Shown in pieces: positions 11,075 through 17,865 of a stretch of 64,000 bases of DNA. Each line of letters begins with the position of its first letter. Position 1 is the first letter of the stretch. Made by a program: the position numbers and the translations under genes. The stretch is from assembly GCF_004683965.1 (NCBI RefSeq), contig NZ_CP038436.1, positions 124,001-188,000 of the forward strand, given 5' to 3'. Below the pieces are notes generated by a model that saw only the letters and a list, made by a program, of their open reading frames with translations, did no database searches and was not told where the DNA came from. Origin of the DNA: Nocardioides seonyuensis. GTDB lineage: Bacteria; Actinomycetota; Actinomycetes; Propionibacteriales; Nocardioidaceae.

Positions 11075-11094
11075 CTGGAGGCATGACCCTCCAG
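11075..11094 (+). promoter_or_regulatory. Inverted repeat around the metY start codon
   Basis: A perfect 7-bp stem (11075-11081 with 11088-11094) leaves the ATG in a 6-base loop, with GGAGG in the left arm. If the mRNA has a leader this could control translation. If the CACACT at 11071-11076 is a -10 box with start at the ATG, the left arm would not be transcribed. Confidence 0.3.
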
Positions 11095-12381
11095 CCCGAG
11101 ACCCTCGCCGTTCACGCCGGACAGGAGGAGGCCGACTCGGCCACCAACTCCCGTGCCGTGCCGATCTACCAGACCACGAGCTACGTGTTCAACGACACCG
11201 AGCACGCGGCCAACCTGTTCTCCCTCGCCGAGCCGGGCAACATCTACACCCGCATCATGAACCCCACCCAGGACGTGTTCGAGCAGCGGATGACCCAGCT
11301 CGAGGGCGGGGTCGGCGCCCTGGCTGTCGCCTCGGGCTCGACCGCCACGACCTACGCGGTGCTCAACCTGACCTACGCCGGTGACAACATCGTCGCGCTG
11401 TCGACGCTCTACGGCGGCACCTACGCGCTGTTCGCGCACACGCTCCCCCAGTTCGGCATCGAGGTCCGGTTCGTCGACCCGGGCAAGCCGGAGGAGCTCG
11501 CCAAGCACGTCGACGAGAAGACGAAGCTCGTCTTCGGCGAGACGATCGGCAACCCGCGCATCAACGTGGTCGACCTCGACGCCTGGGCCGACGCCGCGCA
11601 CGCCCAGGGCCTGCCGCTCATCATCGACAACACCGCGCCCACGCCCTACCTGTGCAAGCCCTTCGAGCACGGTGTCGACGTGGTGGTGCACGCCGCGACC
11701 AAGTACATCGGCGGCCACGGCACGTCCATCGGCGGCGTGATCGTCGACTCCGGCAACTTCGACTGGGCCGCCCACTCCGAGAGGTTCCCGGGTCTCACCC
11801 AGCCCGACGCCGCCTACCACGGCGTCGTGTGGACCGAGGCCGTCGGCAACCTCGCCTACATCATCCGGGCGCGCACCGTGCTGCTGCGCAACACGGGTGC
11901 GGCGACGACCCCCTTCAACTCCTGGCTGTTCCTCCAGGGCCTGGAGACGCTCCACCTGCGCATGGAGCGCCACAGCGAGAACGCCCTCAAGGTCGCGCAG
12001 TGGCTGGCCGCGCGCGAGGACGTGGCTTGGGTGAACTACCCCGGCCTCGAGACCGACAGCTCCCACGCGACCGCCGACAAGGTCCTCACCGGGCGTGGGT
12101 ACGGCGGCCTGGTCTCCTTCGGGATCAAGGGCGGCCGCGACGCGGGCAAGGCGTTCGTCGAGGGGCTGGGGCTGTTCAGCCACCTCGCCAACATCGGCGA
12201 CGCCAAGTCGCTGGCCATCCACAACGCCACGACCACCCACTCGCAGCTCACGCCCGAGGAGCTCGAGGCGGCCGGCGTCCCGGAGGACATGGTGCGCCTC
12301 TCCATCGGCATCGAGCACGTCGACGACATCCTCGCCGACCTCGAGCAGGCCCTCACCAAGGCAACCGGCGGGACGCAGTAG
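11083..12381 (+). CDS. metY: O-acetylhomoserine sulfhydrylase (direct sulfhydrylation enzyme)
   Basis: This PLP enzyme makes homocysteine from O-acetylhomoserine and sulfide. The 432-residue length and the extended N-terminal region favour MetY over the shorter MetB or MetZ. The PLP lysine is K207 in VVHAATKYIGGHGT, and the phosphate-binding SGSTAT (about 84-89) and YTRIMNPT motifs are present. A GGAGG sits just one base before the ATG, too close for a Shine-Dalgarno site; CACACT lies 6 bases before the ATG, which fits a leaderless start instead. metX starts 8 bases after the stop, and metW overlaps metX, forming a methionine operon. Confidence 0.95.
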   Translation: MTLQPETLAVHAGQEEADSATNSRAVPIYQTTSYVFNDTEHAANLFSLAEPGNIYTRIMNPTQDVFEQRMTQLEGGVGALAVASGSTATTYAVLNLTYAGDNIVALSTLYGGTYALFAHTLPQFGIEVRFVDPGKPEELAKHVDEKTKLVFGETIGNPRINVVDLDAWADAAHAQGLPLIIDNTAPTPYLCKPFEHGVDVVVHAATKYIGGHGTSIGGVIVDSGNFDWAAHSERFPGLTQPDAAYHGVVWTEAVGNLAYIIRARTVLLRNTGAATTPFNSWLFLQGLETLHLRMERHSENALKVAQWLAAREDVAWVNYPGLETDSSHATADKVLTGRGYGGLVSFGIKGGRDAGKAFVEGLGLFSHLANIGDAKSLAIHNATTTHSQLTPEELEAAGVPEDMVRLSIGIEHVDDILADLEQALTKATGGTQ

Positions 12382-12389
12382 CCGCGGAC

Positions 12390-13508
12390 GTGCCGGACGC
12401 CCGCACCACATACCGGCTGACCCTCGACGAGCCGCTGCGGCTCGAGGGGGGTCGGGTGCTCCCCCACGTCGAGGTGGCCTACGAGACCTGGGGCGAGCTC
12501 GACGACGCCGGGTCCAACGCCGTGTTCATCGCCCATGCGCTGACCGGCGACTCGCATGCGAGCGGGACCACCGACGACCCGGGCTGGTGGGACACCATGG
12601 TCGGACCCGGGCGACCCGTGGACACCGACAGGTTCTTCGTCGTGTGCGCCAACCTCCTGGGCGGGTGCCGCGGCACGACGGGCCCCGCGTCGATCGACCC
12701 CGCCACCGGGGCGTCGTACGCCCTGGACTTCCCGCTGCTCTCGATCCGCGACTTCGTGGAGGTGCACCGCCGGCTCGTCCGGCACCTGGGCATCACGCGG
12801 CTGCTCGCCGTCGTGGGCGGCTCGCTCGGGGGCATGCAGGCACTCCAGTGGGCGCTCGACGCCCCGGACGAGGTGGCCAACGCCGTGGTCGTGGCGGCCT
12901 CGAGCCGGTTGTCGGCGCAGAACATCGCCTTCTCGGCGGTGGCCAGGTCGGCCATCATGCGTGACCCCGAGTTCTCCGAGGGAAGGTACGACGAGGGCGG
13001 CGGACCCCGCTCCGGGCTCGCCACGGCACGGATGATGGCCCACATCACCTACCTCTCGGAGGAGGCGATGGCCTCGAAGTTCGGGCGGCGGATCCAGGAT
13101 GCCGACGAGCCCAGGCGACGGTTCGGGGTCGACTTCGCGGTCGAGTCCTACCTCGAGCACCAGGGCAGCACCTTCCTGGACCGCTTCGACCCCCTCTCCT
13201 ACCTCTACCTCTCGCGAGCCCTGGACTACTTCGACCCGTTCTCCGAGCCGGGGGCCCTCGACGCGGCCGCATCGTGCCCACGTCCTCCCAGGTTCCTGGT
13301 CATGTCCTTCGACTCGGACTGGCGGTTCTCCACCGAGCACTCGCGACGCATCACACGCAGGCTCGAAGGTGCCCGGCTGCCGACCTCCTTCCGCGAGATC
13401 GGCTCGCCCCACGGGCACGACTCGTTCCTCCTCGACGTCCCCGACTACCTCACGACCGTCGCGGCCTTCCTGGACCGCGCCCACGAGGAGGCCGGTCGTG
13501 CGTCCTGA
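12390..13508 (+). CDS. metX: Homoserine O-acetyltransferase
   Basis: MetX acylates homoserine for the MetY step. The 372-residue alpha/beta hydrolase-fold protein has its nucleophile S145 in GGSLGGMQ, the oxyanion region ALTGDSHA, and the C-terminal His in SPHGHDSFLLD with an Asp in the SFDSDW stretch. Whether it uses acetyl- or succinyl-CoA cannot be settled by eye; adjacent metY favours acetyl. The GTG at 12390 begins MPDARTTYRL and follows metY by 8 bases. Its last 11 bases overlap metW. Confidence 0.95.
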   Translation: MPDARTTYRLTLDEPLRLEGGRVLPHVEVAYETWGELDDAGSNAVFIAHALTGDSHASGTTDDPGWWDTMVGPGRPVDTDRFFVVCANLLGGCRGTTGPASIDPATGASYALDFPLLSIRDFVEVHRRLVRHLGITRLLAVVGGSLGGMQALQWALDAPDEVANAVVVAASSRLSAQNIAFSAVARSAIMRDPEFSEGRYDEGGGPRSGLATARMMAHITYLSEEAMASKFGRRIQDADEPRRRFGVDFAVESYLEHQGSTFLDRFDPLSYLYLSRALDYFDPFSEPGALDAAASCPRPPRFLVMSFDSDWRFSTEHSRRITRRLEGARLPTSFREIGSPHGHDSFLLDVPDYLTTVAAFLDRAHEEAGRAS

Positions 13509-14133
13509 CCTCGAAGTGGTCGCCGGGCTCGTCCCACCCGGGTCGCGCGTCCTCGACCTGGGCTGCGGCTCCGGCGAGCTGCTGGACCACCTCACCCGCG
13601 AGGGAGGCTGCACCGGCACCGGAGTCGACAGCGACCCCGACTCGCTCGTGGCGGCCATCCGCCGGGGTGTGCCCGTCATCGACCTCGACATCGACTCCCA
13701 GCTCGACCAGTTCGGCGACGGCTCCTACGACCTGGTCGTGGTCTCCCAGACGCTCCAGGCCACGCGCCGTCCCGACGACATCCTGGGCGAGGTGGGTCGC
13801 ATCGCGGGTCGAGGCATCGTGTCGATCCCCAACTTCGCCCTCTGGCGACACCGCCTGGCTCTCCTGCTCCGGGGCCGGATGCCCGTCTCGCCGGTCCTTC
13901 CCCACCCGTGGTACGCCACTCCCAACATCCACCTGGCCAGCCTCGTCGACGTGGAGGAGCTCTTCGCGACCGCGGGGATGCGCGTCCAGGAGCGGGTGCT
14001 GCTCGACTCGTCGGGTCGGCGCACCGTCCTGGCACGGCGAGGCCCCGCCAACCTCGTGGCTGGCGGGGCCGTCTACCTGCTGGTCTCTCAGACTGCCGGC
14101 GGTGCCGGCGGGTCGGACTCGCTCGTCCGCTGA
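13498..14133 (+). CDS. metW: MetW, methionine biosynthesis methyltransferase-fold protein
   Basis: MetW is a class I methyltransferase-fold protein found with MetX and thought to activate or stabilise it. The 211-residue product has motif I (RVLDLGCGSGELLDHL), motif II (GTGVDSD) and the family stretch VVVSQTLQATRRPDDILGEV. The GTG at 13498 overlaps the end of metX by 11 bases. The last 46 bases run over the 3' end of the convergent DUF6458 gene, so the final 15 or so residues (Gly/Ala/Ser rich) may be a recent extension. Confidence 0.93.
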   Translation: MRPDLEVVAGLVPPGSRVLDLGCGSGELLDHLTREGGCTGTGVDSDPDSLVAAIRRGVPVIDLDIDSQLDQFGDGSYDLVVVSQTLQATRRPDDILGEVGRIAGRGIVSIPNFALWRHRLALLLRGRMPVSPVLPHPWYATPNIHLASLVDVEELFATAGMRVQERVLLDSSGRRTVLARRGPANLVAGGAVYLLVSQTAGGAGGSDSLVR

Positions 14134-14354
14134 GTCGAGGCCTGGCGGCCCTCCGCATCCGTCGTGGTGGCCGTGGTGGTGTGACGTCGCTTGGTGTTCT
14201 GCTGCGCGATGACGAGAAGCAGCCAGACCACGCCCGCGCCCGCCAGGATCAGCCCGAGCGTCCAGACGTTGAGCGGGCCGACCTGCTGCTCCCTGAGGGC
14301 AAAGGTCAGGATCAGGCCCAGCACGATGAGACCGATCGGTCCTCCGTATCCCAT
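14088..14354 (-). CDS. DUF6458-like small membrane protein
   Basis: An 88-residue protein starting MGYGGPIGLIVLGLILTFA with two membrane segments (about 5-20 and 30-48) and then a polar Thr/Arg-rich cytoplasmic tail. This shape, with a very N-terminal Gly-rich first helix, fits the small actinobacterial DUF6458 family of unknown function. GGAG lies 7 bases before the ATG. It converges on and overlaps metW by 46 bases. Confidence 0.72.
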   Translation of the reverse strand: MGYGGPIGLIVLGLILTFALREQQVGPLNVWTLGLILAGAGVVWLLLVIAQQNTKRRHTTTATTTDAEGRQASTQRTSESDPPAPPAV

Positions 14355-14406
14355 GGCACGACTCCGGTTCTGTGAGTGGATGTGTCGACCGACAGCCTAG
14401 GGTGCG

Positions 14407-15345
14407 TCAGTCGCCCAGGGCCGCACGCGCGCGTCGTACGTCGTCGTGCATGGTCTCGACCAGGGCGTCGATGCCCTCGAACTTCACCATCCCGCGGAGC
14501 CTCTCGACGAACGACACCTCGACCTCGAGGCCGTAGAGCTCGAGGTCGTCGCGGTCCAGGACGTAGGACTCGACGCGGCGCGCACGCTCTCCGGCGAAGG
14601 TGGGGTTGGTGCCCACCGAGATGGCCGCGGGAAACCGCTCGTCCGTGTCGAGCCGGGTCAGCCACCCCGCGTAGACGCCGTCGGCCGGAGCTGCGTCCAC
14701 CGGGGGCACGGGGACGTTAGCCGTCGGGAAGCCCAGCTCACGTCCGCGCTTGTCGCCCTCCACGACGACGCCCCGGACGGTGAACGGACGGCCGAGGGCC
14801 TCGGCCGCTCCCGAGACGTCACCGGTGGACAGGCACTGGCGCACGTAGGTGGAGCTCCACACCTGGGGTCCGCCGTCGAGCGGGACGCCGACCGTCTCGA
14901 AGCCGCCTGCCTCGCCCGCCTCGCGCAGGCTGGTCACGTCCCCCGCTGCTCGGGCCCCGAAGCGGAAGTTCGCGCCCACCACGACCCCGCGGGCGTGCAG
15001 GGCGTCGACCAGGACGCGGTCGATGAACTGCTGGGGAGTCCAGCTCGCGACCTCCCGGCTGAACGGCACCACGAGGATGGCGTCCACGCCGACGGTGTCG
15101 AGCAGGCGCGACCGGGTCGGGATCGAGGTGAGCGTCGGTGGGGCGTGCTCGGGGCGCAGCACCGCCATGGGGTGCGGGTCGAAGGTGACGACCACCACCG
15201 TGTCGACACCCAGGCGAGCGGCCGTGGCGCGAGCCTCTCTCAGGACGTGCTGGTGGCCCAGGTGGACGCCGTCGAAGTTGCCGATGCTCACGACCGTGCG
15301 ACCGAGGTCGGCCGGGACGTCGTCGATGTGATGCCAGATCTGCAC
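14407..15345 (-). CDS. ribF: Bifunctional riboflavin kinase / FAD synthetase
   Basis: RibF makes FMN and then FAD. The 312-residue protein has an N-terminal nucleotidyltransferase domain with SIGNFDGVHLGHQ (about 21-33) and GANFRFG (about 143), and a C-terminal flavokinase domain beginning around GRPFTVRGVVVEGDKRGRELGFPTANV. Length is standard. The GTG at 15345 has TAGGCT exactly 6 bases upstream and no Shine-Dalgarno sequence, so it is probably leaderless. It sits downstream of the truB region as in many bacteria, with a secreted protein gene in between. Confidence 0.97.
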   Translation of the reverse strand: MQIWHHIDDVPADLGRTVVSIGNFDGVHLGHQHVLREARATAARLGVDTVVVVTFDPHPMAVLRPEHAPPTLTSIPTRSRLLDTVGVDAILVVPFSREVASWTPQQFIDRVLVDALHARGVVVGANFRFGARAAGDVTSLREAGEAGGFETVGVPLDGGPQVWSSTYVRQCLSTGDVSGAAEALGRPFTVRGVVVEGDKRGRELGFPTANVPVPPVDAAPADGVYAGWLTRLDTDERFPAAISVGTNPTFAGERARRVESYVLDRDDLELYGLEVEVSFVERLRGMVKFEGIDALVETMHDDVRRARAALGD

Positions 15346-15351
15346 CCGCGC

Positions 15352-15357
15352 AGCCTA
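15352..15357 (-). promoter_or_regulatory. -10 element of ribF, leaderless arrangement
   Basis: TAGGCT ends 6 bases before the GTG start of ribF on the minus strand. Confidence 0.55.
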
Positions 15358-15398
15358 GCGACGCGGGCCTCCCGGCCCGCGTCGCAGTGCTGCTGCGG

Positions 15399-16271
15399 TC
15401 ACCTCAGCCTGATCGCGCGGTACATGCCCATGAACGCATGGGGCATGCCACCCATGTCGGCGTCGGGCCAGAAGCAGGCGAGGACGTAGTCGCCCTTGGG
15501 CAGCTTGTAGTTCATGGCGACGGTGTGACCCGGGGAGACGACGCCGCTGTCGTAGGCGCCGTCGAATCGCACCGGCGGCGGCCCCTGCTCTCCGTTCATC
15601 GTCGCCTCGACCCAGCGCCTGAAGTCCTTGACCGTCTTGCCCTTCTTGAGCCTCATCAGCCCCACGAAGTGGTTTGCCGAGCTGAAGTTCTCGAAGGTGA
15701 GCATGCCCTTGCGATCGATGGTCTTCGGGTTCTTCGCCCACGTCGCCTTCTTGGTCGCCCTGATCGTCGCGCCCGAGGGCATCGTGCCTCCGGCATCGGC
15801 GCCCGCCACGGTGAACTGCGTGAACGCCGAGGCCTTGTTCTTCTCGATGTCGGTCGCGTAGTAGGTGCCGGCCGGCAGGTCGAGCGTCACCTTTCCGACG
15901 GTCCCGGGCATGACGGTGACACCGCCCAGGAGGGTGACGTTCGCCTCGAAGCGCTTGAACGGCTTCACCTTGCCCTTGTTGAGGCCGTTGTCGATGTCGG
16001 CGATGGCCTGGTCCAGGGTGTAGCCGTCGGCGAGCTGTGCCAGCTGGAAGCCGGATCGCTTCGCCTCCGTCGTGACGCGGAACTCGTTCACGCCCGGCTG
16101 GAGCGTCGTCGGCAGCGTCACTGCGTGCGTCTTGCTGATGCTCACCTCGACGGTGGCGGCGCTCGAGGACGCGGAGGTCTCCGCGGCCGATGCGCTGGTG
16201 ACTGTGGTGATCGAGGCTGCTCCCAGGAGTGCCACCCCCGACACGAGCACTCGTAGCTTCCTGAAGTCCAT
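15399..16271 (-). CDS. Secreted protein with a cupredoxin-like C-terminal loop
   Basis: I do not recognise a named family. The 290-residue product has a Sec signal peptide (residues 1-30, ending SASA-AE), then beta-rich sequence in what look like two sandwich domains (about 40-150 and 160-290). Near the end the pattern G-D-Y-V-L-A-C-F-W-P, then MPHAFMGM, resembles the G-x-Y-x(3)-C...H...M ligand loop of plastocyanin-like copper proteins, and an upstream NHFVGL could give the first His. Copper binding is inference. A strong GGGGGAAG site precedes the ATG. It lies alone between truB and ribF and is not part of the usual operon. Confidence 0.7.
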   Translation of the reverse strand: MDFRKLRVLVSGVALLGAASITTVTSASAAETSASSSAATVEVSISKTHAVTLPTTLQPGVNEFRVTTEAKRSGFQLAQLADGYTLDQAIADIDNGLNKGKVKPFKRFEANVTLLGGVTVMPGTVGKVTLDLPAGTYYATDIEKNKASAFTQFTVAGADAGGTMPSGATIRATKKATWAKNPKTIDRKGMLTFENFSSANHFVGLMRLKKGKTVKDFRRWVEATMNGEQGPPPVRFDGAYDSGVVSPGHTVAMNYKLPKGDYVLACFWPDADMGGMPHAFMGMYRAIRLR

Positions 16272-16382
16272 GCTTCCCCCAACGGGCGATGTGGATCGGT
16301 GGTCTCAGCCAGCGTGTGCAGCAGGACCGCCCCCTGTCACGCCCGATTCTGGTGAGAAGCGTGCTCGTCCAGCCTGCTGTCG

Positions 16383-17258
16383 TCAGCCGACGAACACGGC
16401 CACCGGGGTCGCTCGACCGCCCTTCGGGGCGTAGAGGGCCAGGAACTCGCCGTCCGGGGCGAACAACGCGTGCTCGCCCTCCCCGGGAAGTGCCAGGTCC
16501 AGGGCCCGGCCGTAGCGCACGTGCTGGGCCTGCTCCTCCGAGAGGTCGACGCCGGGGAAGGTCGCCCGCGCAGCGTCCGCGATGGCAACGACGGCGAAGT
16601 CGTCGGCCAGCTCCTCGAGGGTCCTGGCGCGTGCGAGGTCGAAGGGACCCACGGCTGTACGGCGCAGCGCGGTGAGGTGGCCGCCGACCCCGAGGGTCTC
16701 CCCCACGTCGCGGGCGATGGCCCGGACGTAGGTGCCGCTCGAGCACCGCATCGAGATGTCGATGTCGAGGAAGTCGTCCACGACGCGCTGGCCGAGCACC
16801 TCCAGGGCGTGCACCGTCACCGGGCGCGCCTTCAGCTCCACCTGCTCGCCGTCGCGGACCCGCGCGTAGGCGCGCTTGCCGTCGATCTTGATCGCCGAGA
16901 CCGCTGTCGGGACCTGCATGATCTCGCCGACCTGAGCGGCGAACGCGGCGGCGACGCCCGCTGGCTCGAGGTGACCCGCAGGCGCGGTGTCGACGAGCTC
17001 ACCCTCGGCGTCGTCGGTCGTGGTCGTGGCGCCCAGCCGCACGGTGGCGTCGTACGACTTCTCGGTGAGCATGAGGTGGCCCAGCAGCCGGGTGGCGCGA
17101 TCGACCCCGAGCACGAGCACCCCGGTGGCCATCGGGTCGAGCGTGCCGGCATGGCCGACCTTGCGGGTGCCTGCAAGGCGGCGGACCCGTGCCACCACGT
17201 CGTGGGAGGTCATGCCCGCGGCCTTGTCGACGACGACCAGACCGGGTGTGGGGGCCAT
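16383..17258 (-). CDS. truB: tRNA pseudouridine(55) synthase
   Basis: TruB converts U55 to pseudouridine in the T-loop of tRNAs. The 291-residue protein shows the catalytic motif HAGTLDPMATGVL (Asp about residue 40), the GLVVVDKAAGMTSHDVV start and the KSYDATVRLG stretch, plus a C-terminal PUA-like region. Its ATG overlaps the rbfA stop (1 base), so it is the last gene of the rimP-infB-rbfA-truB unit. Confidence 0.97.
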   Translation of the reverse strand: MAPTPGLVVVDKAAGMTSHDVVARVRRLAGTRKVGHAGTLDPMATGVLVLGVDRATRLLGHLMLTEKSYDATVRLGATTTTDDAEGELVDTAPAGHLEPAGVAAAFAAQVGEIMQVPTAVSAIKIDGKRAYARVRDGEQVELKARPVTVHALEVLGQRVVDDFLDIDISMRCSSGTYVRAIARDVGETLGVGGHLTALRRTAVGPFDLARARTLEELADDFAVVAIADAARATFPGVDLSEEQAQHVRYGRALDLALPGEGEHALFAPDGEFLALYAPKGGRATPVAVFVG

Positions 17259-17719
17259 CAGCCCTCGTCGTCCTCGTCCTCGTCGTCGAGGTCGTCGTCC
17301 TGGACCACCCGAGGCTTCTTGTAGGGGTCAGGCTCGCCTGCGTAGGCCTCGACGCGGCGCGCGGCGACCTCCTCGTCCTGCTTCCGGGCCCGCTCGAGCA
17401 CCTCGTCGAGAGCGCGGGCGCTCTCGGGAAGGGCGTCGGGGAAGAACGACAGCGTCGGCACGATGCGCATGCCCAGCTGCTTGGCGACCTCGGACCGGAT
17501 CACGCCCTTGGCGGACTCGAGCGCCGCAGCCGTGCTCGCACGCTCCTCGTCACCGCCGAGAACCGTGTAGAAGATGCTCGCCTGCTGGCTGTCGCCGGTG
17601 ACCCGGACGTCGGTCACGGTCACGAAGCCCAGCCGCGGGTCCTTGACCCGGCGCTCGAGCATCTCGGCGACGATGACCTGGATGCGGTCGGCGATCTTGC
17701 GGATGCGGGGGTTGCTCAT
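17258..17719 (-). CDS. rbfA: 30S ribosome-binding factor A
   Basis: RbfA helps late 30S maturation at the 5' end of 16S rRNA. The 153-residue protein begins [35 protein letters not shown], a standard RbfA KH-fold start. The last 30 or so residues form an Asp/Glu-rich tail ([12 protein letters not shown]) longer than in E. coli RbfA. Tandem hairpins separate it from infB, while it overlaps truB. Confidence 0.96.
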   Translation of the reverse strand: MSNPRIRKIADRIQVIVAEMLERRVKDPRLGFVTVTDVRVTGDSQQASIFYTVLGGDEERASTAAALESAKGVIRSEVAKQLGMRIVPTLSFFPDALPESARALDEVLERARKQDEEVAARRVEAYAGEPDPYKKPRVVQDDDLDDEDEDDEG

Positions 17720-17742
17720 GTGCTCACTCTCTCAAAATGACT

Positions 17743-17778
17743 CTTCAGTGATCCCCGGCTGACCGGCGACCACTGAAG
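17743..17778 (-). terminator. Second hairpin of a tandem pair between infB and rbfA
   Basis: A 16-bp stem with two mismatches (17743-17758 with 17763-17778) and a CTGA/TCAG tetraloop. Its core (ATCCCCGG-CTGA-CCGG) is the same as in the neighbouring perfect hairpin, so one is probably a decayed copy of the other. Confidence 0.5.
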
Positions 17779-17803
17779 TTGTCAGGCCTTGCAAGGGCCG
17801 ACA

Positions 17804-17841
17804 TGCTCGGCGATCCCCGGCTGACCGGGGATCGCCGAGCA
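17804..17841 (-). terminator. Strong hairpin between infB and rbfA
   Basis: A perfect 17-bp inverted repeat (17804-17820 with 17825-17841) with a 4-base loop lies 25 bases after the infB stop. It lacks a long T tract. It may lower rbfA-truB expression or mark an mRNA processing site. Confidence 0.65.
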
Positions 17842-17865
17842 CGAGGTCGGCCTGGGTGGTGGGGA

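Noticed and set aside
10992..11082. SAM riboswitch before metY
   Set aside because: The gap is only 91 bases on the metY side and shows a simple inverted repeat, which is better explained by the rpsO promoter; no SAM-I or SAM-II core is seen.
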